Shown: positions 17,594-25,982 of the stretch, one piece after another
Numbering within the stretch: position 1 is the stretch's first letter
How the letters are laid out: each line of letters starts with the position of its first letter
Source: Bacteroidaceae bacterium
GTDB taxonomy: Bacteria > Bacteroidota > Bacteroidia > Bacteroidales > Bacteroidaceae
Length of the DNA stretch: 64,000 nucleotides
NCBI GenBank assembly: GCA_017451695.1
Contig: JAFTNW010000037.1
Coordinates: forward strand, 1 to 64,000
Direction of reading: 5' to 3'
Translations under genes and position numbers: made by a program
The notes under the pieces: model-generated
What the model saw: only the letters and a program-made list of their open reading frames with translations
Told to the model about the DNA's origin: nothing
Database searches by the model: none

Positions 17594-18637
17594 ATGAAAA
17601 AGTTAAGATTCTATCTGTTTGCCCTTATGGCAATGGTTTTTGTGGCTTGCAGCGATGATGGAGATGATGCACCTTCATTTGTTCCCCCTGCAAGCGGTGT
17701 CAATATGACCGAGTTGTGCCAAAAAGATGGCGTGTTGTATGGTTTTCTTTCGGAGTATGATGCAGCCTGGAACCAAACGATTGTTCACAGCAGCTACAAC
17801 ACAGCAACAGGTACCGTGGCAAAGAATTGGCTTGTCGATGAGGTGTCATCGCCCTATAAACTTTTTGCAGCGGGCGATTATATATGCATAACCACGTCGG
17901 ACTATGTGAACGATGGTGATGTGAACCTTTTTACCACCGATGGCCGCCTGCTCACAAATTTCACAGCGGGAACAGGTCCCCGTCGCGGAGTGGTTGTGGG
18001 CGATGATGTGTATGTTCTTTGCGAGGGCTTGTGGGGCTACAACAATGCGGTTCTCACAAAATATAACCTCAACGACCATTCTGTGGTGCGCGACTGTTTT
18101 ATGCAACAGAACGGTGTGGGCTTGGGCGACACTGCCAACGATATATGTCTCTATGGCAGCAAAATGTATATTGCCGTGGCCACCGACAAAGTTATTTGGG
18201 TAACCGACAAGGAGGCGCGTGTGATAAAGAAAATTGAGACAGCTGCACAGCCCCGCTATTTGGCAAGCACAGGTGGCAAGGTGTATGCCACTTATTACAA
18301 CGGCAACGTGGCCCGCATAGACACCACGGCTTGCACCGTAGAAGCCACAGTGGCAGTGGGGCGCAACCCCGAGCAACTGTGTGTTGCCGACAATAAATTG
18401 TTTGTTGCCAATTCCGGTGGCCTGGACTATCCCAACTACGACAAAACGGTTTCTGTTATAGATGTTCCGTCGTTCACGGAGGTGAAGAAAATAGAGGTTG
18501 CAGCCAACCCCGCAAATATCCTCACTGCCGACAATGGTTTTGTTTATCTTGTTTCACTTGGCAACTATACCGATGTCCCCAATACATTGCAGTGTATAAA
18601 TCCTTATACCTACGAGGTTACCGACCTTACCAAATAA
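17594..18637 (+). CDS. btuG: BtuG-like cobalamin-binding surface lipoprotein
   Basis: A 347-residue lipoprotein (MKKLRFYLFALMAMVFVACSDD; lipobox FVACS). The mature part is a YncE/DUF5074-like beta-propeller with repeated blades (TKYNLNDHSVV, VIWVTDKEARVIKKIET, VARIDTTACTVEATVAVGRNPEQLCVADNKLFVANSGG, VSVIDVPSFTEVKKIEVAANP). In Bacteroides, BtuG is a propeller lipoprotein that captures B12 with very high affinity and sits on top of BtuB. Position ten bases after btuB under the same riboswitch supports that identity. Terminated by the hairpin at 18664-18695. Confidence 0.85.
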   Translation: MKKLRFYLFALMAMVFVACSDDGDDAPSFVPPASGVNMTELCQKDGVLYGFLSEYDAAWNQTIVHSSYNTATGTVAKNWLVDEVSSPYKLFAAGDYICITTSDYVNDGDVNLFTTDGRLLTNFTAGTGPRRGVVVGDDVYVLCEGLWGYNNAVLTKYNLNDHSVVRDCFMQQNGVGLGDTANDICLYGSKMYIAVATDKVIWVTDKEARVIKKIETAAQPRYLASTGGKVYATYYNGNVARIDTTACTVEATVAVGRNPEQLCVADNKLFVANSGGLDYPNYDKTVSVIDVPSFTEVKKIEVAANPANILTADNGFVYLVSLGNYTDVPNTLQCINPYTYEVTDLTK

Positions 18638-18663
18638 AAGTGCCAAAAGTGATTTTTTATATC

Positions 18664-18695
18664 TGCGGGCAGCTAATTTTGTTTAGTTGCCCGCA
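18664..18695 (+). terminator. terminator after btuG
   Basis: A 13-bp stem (18664-18676 with 18683-18695, one G-U pair), TGCGGGC against GCCCGCA, followed by AT-rich sequence. Confidence 0.75.
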
Positions 18696-18715
18696 AATAT
18701 TTTAATATAAAATAC

Positions 18716-18723
18716 TATCTTCG
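18716..18723 (+). promoter_or_regulatory. -7 element before the dual kinase gene
   Basis: TATCTTCG, the same -7 word used elsewhere in the window, lies only nine bases before the ATG at 18733, so the transcript would be nearly leaderless. No well-spaced TTTG is seen upstream. Confidence 0.4.
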
Positions 18724-18732
18724 CTTGTAATT

Positions 18733-21700
18733 ATGCGCAAGATTCTTTGTAACATATTTCTGTTGCTGTTGCCACTGCTCATGGCAGCCTGTGGCGGTGC
18801 GGCCCACGATGCCGAAAAAGAGCAGCGTGCGCTGTTGCTGTGCAATGCCATAAACGATTGCCGTTACAAGAGCGTGGCACAGATGGATAGTGCTGCTGCG
18901 GCTCTTCTTGCACTCGATGCCTCCAACGAATACAATATGCTTGCGCATAATGCACTTGCATATTCGGCCATGATGCAGATGGATTACGGGCGGGCGGTGG
19001 ATTTGTACTCTGCAGTGCTTGCATCATCGCTGTGCGAGATTGAACGCTTGGCCGCCGATGTGGGCCTCATGACAATATGTTACCGCACATCGGCCAACAG
19101 GGAGTTCTTCGATTACAGAACGAGTGCTTTGGCACGCATGCGCCGCATCATGGAGGAGATAAACTCCCTGTCGGCAGGCGACAAGGAGCGCTTCGAACGG
19201 GCGAGGGTGGAGTTCTGCGTGGTTTCAATATGTTACTTTTCAAACATAGGTTTGCAAAAGGAGCGTGCCGTGGCGGCCGATTTCCTTGTCAGGGCACTGA
19301 CCGAGTGCAACGACGAGGCTCTGCGCCTCTATGCGCGCATGATTCTTGCAACCGGGGAGCCTCTGCCCATAAAGCGTATAGAGGAATATATGCAGGGGTT
19401 GAATATTGCGGCAAACAAGGGGCTTGTATGGCTGTCGGCCAACTATAAGTTGTTGCTTGCCATTGCGCTGCGCAGTGAAATATTGCAGGGGCAGCTTGCA
19501 AGCGAGGCACCGCGCCTGTTTGCCAAGCTGAACTATGCCGATATTGCCGATGGCGGGCTTGCGCTCCACCTTGCCACCGATGCCGTAGATGGTTTTGCCC
19601 ATTATGGCGATGGTTACATGAAAATAGAGGCCCTTGCCGTTGCCGCATCGTGCCACACCCAGCTGGGGCAGTACGATGCAGCACTGTCGGTGCTCGATGT
19701 CGCGCTTGCCGATATAAATGCATACTATCGCCGCTACTATCCCGCAGCCGATTCGCTCGATTGGGGCAAAATTACATATGCCGACGACACCGCCGATGCT
19801 ACTATTACAGCCAATAACCTCAATATTGCCGAGTGCTTGTTGAGCGTGCGCCGCGAGGCGAGTTGCGCATACGCAGGCTTGGGCGATAAAGAGCTGTCCG
19901 ATATAAACCGCGAAGCATACCTCGACCTTTTGCGTACAACACGCATGAACAAGCAGATGGAGAGCCGTGCGCAGATTGCCACCGAGAATGCCGCCCGCCT
20001 CTATTGGTGGTCGCTTGCCGCTGTACTTGTCCTTGTGGCTGCGGCTCTGTTGCTCTACACAACTAACAGGCGTTGGAGGCGCGACAATGCCGTGTATTCT
20101 CAAAATCTCAAACGTCTGCTTAAAATATGCCGCAACCTTCTATCGTCGCTCCCTCGCGAGCTTAACAGCGAAGAGGAGGTGTGTGGCGCGGTATGCTCCA
20201 TTCTTGCCGACGGATTCAACGGATTTGCCGACGACATGCGCTTCTCTCTGCTGGCGCCGTTTGAGGAGAGCGACAGCCGCCCATATCTCTATCGCTTGCA
20301 ACTGCCACCCATCGACGATACACGTACATACACGCTTTACATAGCCTCCGCAACCGAGCTCACCGATGCCAAGTTATCCGTTGTAGAACTGTCGCTGCCG
20401 TATATTGCCGTGGCGGTGGAAGAGGGATTGCGAATAGCCAATATCAGCGACGAACAACTGCGCTTGGAGGAGCAACGCCTCTCGCATGCCATCTATCTTG
20501 CCGAGCATAAGCGCGAGAATCTGTTAAAACGTGTGTCGGTATCGGTGCTTGCCGGTATGCGCCCGTATATGGACCGCATGCTCAATGAATTGCGCAATCT
20601 GTCGCGTGGCGAGGACAAGGATACGGCCGAGCGCCGCTTGAACTATATTGCCGAGCTCACAGAGAAACTCGACGATTACAATATTATTTTAGAGCGTTGG
20701 ATTAAGATGCGCAGGGGCGAACTGAACTTGCAGATAGAGCGCTTCTCGGTGCGCGAACTGTTTGATATAATAGCAAAGAGCAACCGCCTGTTCGATGCAC
20801 GCGGAATAACCCTCGATGTGAAGATGAGCGATGCCGTTGTGCGTGCCGACCGTGCTCTCACTCTCTTTATGATAAACACCCTTGTAGATAATGCCGGTAA
20901 ATTCACTCCCGCGGGGGGTAACATCACCGTCGAGGCCCGGGAGTGTACCGATTATGTGGAGATTGCCGTAACCGATAGCGGTATAGGGCTTTCGCAAGCC
21001 GATATAGACCATATACTTAACGAGAAGGTTTACGATGCCTCGCTCATAGGTGATGCCGGCGACAAGTTAAATAAGAACAAGGGTGGCGGCTTCGGCTTGA
21101 TGAACTGCAAGGGTATAATTGAAAAGTACCGCAAGACCGACGATATTTTCTCTGTCTGCTCTCTTGGAATTGAGGCCGAAAAGGGCAAGGGCAGCCGTTT
21201 CTCCTTCCGCCTGCCCCGTGGGGTGGTGCGTTGCGTGGTGGCGCTGATGGTGTTTTTGCTGCCTTGCACAGCCTTTGGTAACGATGAGCTGTTTGCTCGT
21301 GTGGCACTCGCAGCCGATTCGGCATTCCTCTCCAATGTGGCTGGCGAATATGAGAAAACATTCCTTTATGCCGCGCGTGCAATAGATGCCCTCAACAGCT
21401 ATTATAACGATAATATAGGCGGTGCCGATACTCTCTCGCTCTTCACCGGAGGGGCCGCGGAGCTGTCGTGGTGGCGCGACGACCTCTTCCCTTTGTCGCT
21501 CAAAGAGGATATATTCTTTAATATACTCGATATTCGTAACGAGGTTGCCGTGGCTTCGCTTGCCACCCAACGCTGGCAGGAGTATCGCTACAATAACAAT
21601 ATCTATGCATCGCTTTATCGCTTGGTACACGAGGATAGGGGCCTTGAACAGCACTACGAGAATATGCAACGGCTTGCCAACCACAGGCAGGCTGCAATAG

Positions 21701-22998
21701 CTTTGCTGCTCTTTTTGTTGCTGCTTATGTTGCTTGCTGGCATAATATCCTATGTGCGCAAAGGGGTGATAGAGCGCATGAACAGCCGCCTAGTGCTTGG
21801 GCTCAACAGCCGCCTGCTTGCTGTTACAGGTGGTGCGGAACCATTGCATACCAAAGAATTGGCACAGCGTGTGGCCGATGAAATCCTGGCCTCTTTGGGC
21901 GATGCCATGTGCATTGGGCGGGTATCGCTCCTGCTTAAATATGGCAACGATGCGGCAGTGGTGGCTGTGTCGCCCTCCACAGCACCGGTTACAACAATCT
22001 ACCTTCACTCTGTTTTTGAGAGTGGCGAGCCCTTTGTGGATACCGACGAACAGCTCTACACCATGCCGCTGTATGTGATGTCGGCAGGGGAGCGTGTGAT
22101 GATTGGTGCTTTGGAATTGGAATCGGAACGCCCGTTGAGCGAGAACGAGCAACTGAATATAGAGCTTGTTGCACGCTATGCGGCATCCGTGGCATATCAC
22201 TCCGTTGTGCGCCTTGCGGGGCACTACAAGGCACTTGCAGCAACCGAGGAGGAGGCCGAACGTGTGAAGTTCGAGGAGAATCGCCTGCATGTGCAGAATA
22301 TGGTGATGGACAACTGTCTGTCGGTTATAAAGCACGAAACAATTTACTATCCCGGGCGCATACGAGCCCTTGTGGAGCAGGCTGCGGCTGTAACAGACAA
22401 CCCTGCCGGCCTTGCCATCAAGGTGGCCGCCATGCGTGAGCTTATGGATTATTACAGTTCGGTATTTGGAATATTAAGCGGTTGTGCCATCAAGCAACTC
22501 GACGAGATGAGCTTCCGCCTCTCCACCGTATCGTTGAACGAGATGTTCGAGAATATGCAGCATTTTGTTGCACGCAAGGCAAAGAAAAACGCTGTTCCGC
22601 TGCTGTTGCAATATGAACCTACTCATTTGATGGTAAGTGGCGACAAGGATATGCTCTCCTTTCTGTTCGAGTCGTTGATGATGGCTGCTTTTGAGTGCAA
22701 GGCGGGTGGCGATATGGAACTGCGAGCTGTGGATTGTGGCGATGCCGTGCGCGTGGAGTTGCTCGACAAACGTCGCACCTTGCCCGATGAAGTTTTGAGC
22801 GATATGTTCACTCCCTCAAAGGATAATATTGTTGCGGGTGGCGGGCTTGCGGGCATGGAGTATCTTGTGGTTAAGGAGATTGTGCGCCTGCACGAGGATT
22901 ATATGCAGTTGCGTGGCGGCAGGGTAGAGGCCCGTGCCTGCGACGGTGGTTATATTATTATGTTTACTTTACCTAAAAACAGTGGATATGAGCGATAA
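18733..22998 (+). CDS. double sensor histidine kinase-like protein (DUF5112/5113-type)
   Basis: A 1421-residue chain reading as two sensor kinases in series. Module 1: lipoprotein-type signal (LMAAC, C20), TPR-like periplasmic helices (30-415), membrane helix 424-442, cytoplasmic helices, then an intact HATPase (N box NTLVDNAGK ending N720-K723, G1 DSGIG 748-752, G2 GGGFGL 784-789). The expected histidine-bearing helix (590-620) has no H-E/D-x-x-x-P motif. Module 2: signal-like hydrophobic segment 831-849, periplasmic part, membrane helix 987-1007, GAF-like region (1035-1160), helix with H1201 in KHETIYYP, then a degenerate ATPase lacking the N box and the DxGxG. The catalytic parts are thus shared out. 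The response regulator gene overlaps its 3' end. The DUF5112/DUF5113 names are from memory. Confidence 0.75.
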   Translation: MRKILCNIFLLLLPLLMAACGGAAHDAEKEQRALLLCNAINDCRYKSVAQMDSAAAALLALDASNEYNMLAHNALAYSAMMQMDYGRAVDLYSAVLASSLCEIERLAADVGLMTICYRTSANREFFDYRTSALARMRRIMEEINSLSAGDKERFERARVEFCVVSICYFSNIGLQKERAVAADFLVRALTECNDEALRLYARMILATGEPLPIKRIEEYMQGLNIAANKGLVWLSANYKLLLAIALRSEILQGQLASEAPRLFAKLNYADIADGGLALHLATDAVDGFAHYGDGYMKIEALAVAASCHTQLGQYDAALSVLDVALADINAYYRRYYPAADSLDWGKITYADDTADATITANNLNIAECLLSVRREASCAYAGLGDKELSDINREAYLDLLRTTRMNKQMESRAQIATENAARLYWWSLAAVLVLVAAALLLYTTNRRWRRDNAVYSQNLKRLLKICRNLLSSLPRELNSEEEVCGAVCSILADGFNGFADDMRFSLLAPFEESDSRPYLYRLQLPPIDDTRTYTLYIASATELTDAKLSVVELSLPYIAVAVEEGLRIANISDEQLRLEEQRLSHAIYLAEHKRENLLKRVSVSVLAGMRPYMDRMLNELRNLSRGEDKDTAERRLNYIAELTEKLDDYNIILERWIKMRRGELNLQIERFSVRELFDIIAKSNRLFDARGITLDVKMSDAVVRADRALTLFMINTLVDNAGKFTPAGGNITVEARECTDYVEIAVTDSGIGLSQADIDHILNEKVYDASLIGDAGDKLNKNKGGGFGLMNCKGIIEKYRKTDDIFSVCSLGIEAEKGKGSRFSFRLPRGVVRCVVALMVFLLPCTAFGNDELFARVALAADSAFLSNVAGEYEKTFLYAARAIDALNSYYNDNIGGADTLSLFTGGAAELSWWRDDLFPLSLKEDIFFNILDIRNEVAVASLATQRWQEYRYNNNIYASLYRLVHEDRGLEQHYENMQRLANHRQAAIALLLFLLLLMLLAGIISYVRKGVIERMNSRLVLGLNSRLLAVTGGAEPLHTKELAQRVADEILASLGDAMCIGRVSLLLKYGNDAAVVAVSPSTAPVTTIYLHSVFESGEPFVDTDEQLYTMPLYVMSAGERVMIGALELESERPLSENEQLNIELVARYAASVAYHSVVRLAGHYKALAATEEEAERVKFEENRLHVQNMVMDNCLSVIKHETIYYPGRIRALVEQAAAVTDNPAGLAIKVAAMRELMDYYSSVFGILSGCAIKQLDEMSFRLSTVSLNEMFENMQHFVARKAKKNAVPLLLQYEPTHLMVSGDKDMLSFLFESLMMAAFECKAGGDMELRAVDCGDAVRVELLDKRRTLPDEVLSDMFTPSKDNIVAGGGLAGMEYLVVKEIVRLHEDYMQLRGGRVEARACDGGYIIMFTLPKNSGYER

Positions 22999-23710
22999 AT
23001 TCAGTGTAATAATTGTTGAGGATGCAAAATTGGAACTTAAAGGTACCGAGGAGATTTTTCGCACGGAAATCCCCGAGGCCGATGTGATTGGTGTGGCAAG
23101 CAGCGAACAGGAATTCTATCCCTTGATTGAGAAACAGCAACCGCATCTGCTCCTTCTCGATTTGGGCTTGGGTGGCTCCACAACCGTGGGAGTGAGCATA
23201 TGTGCAAAGGTGAAAAGTCTCTATCCACAAGTGAAGGTGCTTGTATTTACCGGTGAGCTGCTCAATGAGAAACTGTGGATTGATGTGCTCGATGCCGGGG
23301 CCGATGGCATTGCGCTGAAAACCGGAGAACTGCTCACACGTCACGACATAATGGCTGTGATGAGTGGCAAGAGGCCTGTGTTCAACACTCCCATCCTGGA
23401 GAAGATTGTCGAGCGTTTCCGTGAGACGGTGATGCGCGATGCCGCCCGCAAGAAATCGCTCATAGAGTATGAGATAGACCGCTACGACGAGTGTTTCTTG
23501 CGCCATCTTGCGCTTGGCTACACAAAGGATATGATTGCCTCGCTCAAAAGCATGCCGTTTGGCGTTAAATCCCTTGAAAAACGTCAGGCCGACCTTGTCT
23601 CCCGCCTCTTCCCCTGCGAGGAGCAACGCGGAACAAATGTTACCCGCCTGGTTGTGCGTGCCATAGAACTGCATATTATAGATGCCGAAAATCTTGAAGC
23701 CGATGAATAA
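22988..23710 (+). CDS. response regulator with divergent output domain
   Basis: A 240-residue protein. The receiver domain (1-125) has the acidic pair E11-D12, phosphoacceptor D58 (LLLLDLG), T90 (VFTG) and K113 (ALKTGE). The C-terminal part (about 165-225: FLRHLALGYTKDMIASLKSMPFGVKSLEKRQADLVSRLF in outline) resembles a LuxR-type helix-turn-helix. The ATG at 22988 overlaps the end of the dual kinase gene by 11 bases, so they are translationally coupled and this is its presumed partner. The longer open frame from 22934 lies inside the kinase gene and is rejected as the start. Confidence 0.85.
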   Translation: MSDKFSVIIVEDAKLELKGTEEIFRTEIPEADVIGVASSEQEFYPLIEKQQPHLLLLDLGLGGSTTVGVSICAKVKSLYPQVKVLVFTGELLNEKLWIDVLDAGADGIALKTGELLTRHDIMAVMSGKRPVFNTPILEKIVERFRETVMRDAARKKSLIEYEIDRYDECFLRHLALGYTKDMIASLKSMPFGVKSLEKRQADLVSRLFPCEEQRGTNVTRLVVRAIELHIIDAENLEADE

Positions 23711-24452
23711 GAAAACTGCCAATTACCGCCCTTTTTACTATCCCGCAGTAGCGTATATGGGAATGCTGCTGCTTGTGTGGCTGCTGTCGTGGGTAGTGGA
23801 GTTGTTTGAACTTGCATTTGGCAAGAATGTTGCCATACACTCATTGGTAAGTGCCGAGGGGCTTCGTTGGGCAGTCCGCACCGCCAAGCATGCAATAGAT
23901 GCCGTGCCATGGAGTGTGATAATTCTGTTCCTCTTCTCGGTGGGGCTGCTCACAGGCTCGGGTATGTTTAAGAGTATCTGTAAAATCATTAAAAGGCGGC
24001 CGCTTGCATACAATGAGCAGAGGGCTTGGCTCTTTGCTCTTATCGCTGCCGCTGTATATATGTTTCTGCTTTTTATCTGTACGCTTTCTCCGTGGAATAT
24101 TTTGCTTGGGGTAAGTGGCAATGTCTATGCGTCGCCGTTGGTGCAGGGGTATATTATAATCTGTTTTTTTGCTCTCTTTTTTGTTACCTCAACCTTTGGG
24201 TTTATATATGGTAATTACCGCAGCTTCATAGATATTGCCCGTTCACTTGGGGCTGTCATTGCTACGTATGCTCCCGCGTTGGTTGCTCTGTTGCCGGCTG
24301 CGGGTATTGTTCCTTGCATGGATTATGCGGGGCTCTTGGCTTTATTGCGTATTTCTCCTGCCGATGCAGCAGTGGTATCGGATGTAATTTATATGTTTCC
24401 TTTTTTGTATATGATGTTGGCTTTGGGCACTCGGCCACGGAGTATGGAGTAG
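23703..24452 (+). CDS. polytopic membrane protein of unknown function
   Basis: A 249-residue protein with about six hydrophobic segments (MGMLLLVWLLSWVVEL, VIILFLFSVGLL, LFALIAAAVYMFLLFICTL, IIICFFALFFVTSTFGFIY, APALVALLPAAGIV, FPFLYMMLALG). Its ATG at 23703 overlaps the response regulator stop by eight bases, making a coupled three-gene operon with the dual kinase. I do not recognise the family. It could be a target or an accessory signal sensor of the two-component system. It converges on the yggS-like gene with only 14 bases between stops and no clear terminator. Confidence 0.75.
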   Translation: MNKKTANYRPFYYPAVAYMGMLLLVWLLSWVVELFELAFGKNVAIHSLVSAEGLRWAVRTAKHAIDAVPWSVIILFLFSVGLLTGSGMFKSICKIIKRRPLAYNEQRAWLFALIAAAVYMFLLFICTLSPWNILLGVSGNVYASPLVQGYIIICFFALFFVTSTFGFIYGNYRSFIDIARSLGAVIATYAPALVALLPAAGIVPCMDYAGLLALLRISPADAAVVSDVIYMFPFLYMMLALGTRPRSME

Positions 24453-24466
24453 TTGGTTGATGATTT

Positions 24467-25144
24467 TTATTCTTCTGCGAAAATAGCAGACCCTATACGC
24501 ACATGGTTGCTCCCCTCCTCAATGGCAATGGGGTAGTCGTCGCTCATTCCCGCCGAAAGGATTGAGAACTCCTCGCAATTGGCAAAGAAACGCTCCTTAA
24601 TGGTGTCGAACGCTGTTTTTACCGCAGCAAATTCGCTCCTTATCTGCTCTTCGTCGTCGGTGTTGCTTGCCATGCACATGAGGCCGCGAATCTCCACATT
24701 CTCCAATGCACGCCACTCGCCCGCGGCAAGCATGTCGATGCACTCCTGTGCGGTGAACCCGAATTTTGTATCCTCCTGTGCAATGTGTATCTGCAACAGG
24801 CAGGGGATTTTGCGCCCTACCTTGGCACCCTGCTTGTTTACCTCTTGCAACAGGCGCAGGCTGTCTATGCTGTGAATTAAATGAATGAACGGCGCAATGT
24901 ATTTGATTTTGTTGCTCTGCAAATGGCCTATGAAGTGCCAGCAGATATCCCAGGGCAGGGACTCGTGTTTTTTTACAAGGTCTTGCGCCTTGCTCTCACC
25001 AAAGTGGCGCTGTCCTGCCGCGTAGGCCGCCTCTATGGCCTCCACGGGATGGTATTTTGATACCGCAATAAGCGTAACCCCCTGTGGGAGGGTTGCGCTT
25101 ATTCTGTTTATTCTTTCTGCAATTATGTTACTGTATTGCTTCAT
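24467..25144 (-). CDS. YggS/PLPBP pyridoxal-phosphate homeostasis protein
   Basis: A 225-residue alanine-racemase-fold protein without the racemase C-terminal domain. The PLP lysine lies in LIAVSKYHP, with HFGES, WHFIGHLQSNK and SAGMSDDYPIAIEEGSNHVRIGSAIF as family blocks. It keeps PLP levels balanced in the cytoplasm. Start ATG at 25144 (MKQYSNIIAE), overlapping the DUF4494 gene's 3' end by 17 bases; the six extra upstream codons in frame are not needed. Confidence 0.93.
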   Translation of the reverse strand: MKQYSNIIAERINRISATLPQGVTLIAVSKYHPVEAIEAAYAAGQRHFGESKAQDLVKKHESLPWDICWHFIGHLQSNKIKYIAPFIHLIHSIDSLRLLQEVNKQGAKVGRKIPCLLQIHIAQEDTKFGFTAQECIDMLAAGEWRALENVEIRGLMCMASNTDDEEQIRSEFAAVKTAFDTIKERFFANCEEFSILSAGMSDDYPIAIEEGSNHVRIGSAIFAEE

Positions 25145-25571
25145 AGTGGAAGATGTCCACAATAGAACTCTCGTTTACCGATGCAAGGTCGTATGCCATT
25201 ACAGAATCCTCCATGTGCTTGTTGAGGCCGGCCACAGCACCTGCGCAGTCCTCGGCTTTTACAAGGATTACAACCGAGGTCTTTTTCTCCTTTGCGCTCA
25301 CCTCGTCTATGGTAACGAGCACAATCTTGCACTTGAACCACTTGTCGGCACTCTCGCTCGGGCTATCTACCAACTCGCCATATTTGGTGCGTTTCATCTC
25401 GTTTATGGTGAACTCGCCTGTTACCATGGGCTGCACCTCCATTGTTATGCGCTTCTCCACCTCGGTGAATGTGAATCCCTGTACCAAATATACCTCGTTG
25501 ACCTTTGTGTTGAGGCCCTTCTCGCCTGCACGCTCGTATGAGACTTTTACTTCGAACCAGCTTTGTGTCAT
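25128..25571 (-). CDS. DUF4494 domain protein
   Basis: A 147-residue cytoplasmic protein beginning MTQSWFEVKVSYER. It has a long N-terminal region (VNEVYLVQGFTFTEVEKRITMEVQP) and an alternating alpha/beta C-terminal half (KCKIVLVTIDEVSAKEKKTSVVILVKAEDCAGAV..). I associate it with DUF4494, a Bacteroidetes-specific family often encoded beside the PLPBP gene; its function is unknown. It overlaps that gene by 17 bases, so the two are translated together. A perfect 14-base palindrome (25635-25648) and a CAAAAATA -7-like element (25648-25655) lie upstream. Confidence 0.85.
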   Translation of the reverse strand: MTQSWFEVKVSYERAGEKGLNTKVNEVYLVQGFTFTEVEKRITMEVQPMVTGEFTINEMKRTKYGELVDSPSESADKWFKCKIVLVTIDEVSAKEKKTSVVILVKAEDCAGAVAGLNKHMEDSVMAYDLASVNESSIVDIFHYEAIQ

Positions 25572-25634
25572 AATTGTTTTTATCGTTTTTTGTTATTTTT
25601 TTTGTTTGTGATGCCTTGCGCAACGCGGTGTTTC

Positions 25635-25655
25635 GCAAACGCGTTTGCAAAAATA
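25635..25655 (-). promoter_or_regulatory. palindrome overlapping a -7-like element
   Basis: GCAAACGCGTTTGC (25635-25648) is a perfect palindrome whose last base starts CAAAAATA (minus strand TATTTTTG), a fair -7 element for the DUF4494-yggS unit. The -33 element is not obvious. It could be an operator. Confidence 0.35.
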
Positions 25656-25718
25656 GCAAATGAAATGTTTTATCCGCATTTTATTTTGCTAAATTTTTGC
25701 GGAATTTTCCCAGCAGCC

Positions 25719-25973
25719 TCAATTCATGTTTCGCAGAATGGCGTTGCGGTATAGGTGATAAAGATACTCCTCGCGGCCGCGGGTATCATATATGGGCTCC
25801 TCATCGATGGGCGAGGGGCCGTCCGTGTTGTAATCGTCATACTCTTCGTCGTCATCGTCATAGGATTGGGAACTATGTAAATGCGGCTCTGTTATAAACC
25901 CTATTATTTCGTTCCTTAAACTTTCGACTCTTCTTCTCTCGCTCTCTGACAGTGTGGTATCCTCTTTCTTCAT
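25719..25973 (-). CDS. small acidic protein of unknown function
   Basis: An 84-residue protein. A basic/helical N terminus (MKKEDTTLSESERRRVESLRNEI) is followed by a very acidic stretch (DDDDEEYDDYNTD) and a helical C terminus (YLYHLYRNAILRNMN). It starts nine bases after the malic enzyme stop, so it is probably translated from the same message. I do not recognise it. It could be real or a chance frame; the close spacing and clean start favour a gene. Confidence 0.5.
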   Translation of the reverse strand: MKKEDTTLSESERRRVESLRNEIIGFITEPHLHSSQSYDDDDEEYDDYNTDGPSPIDEEPIYDTRGREEYLYHLYRNAILRNMN

Positions 25974-25982
25974 AACGCTCGC

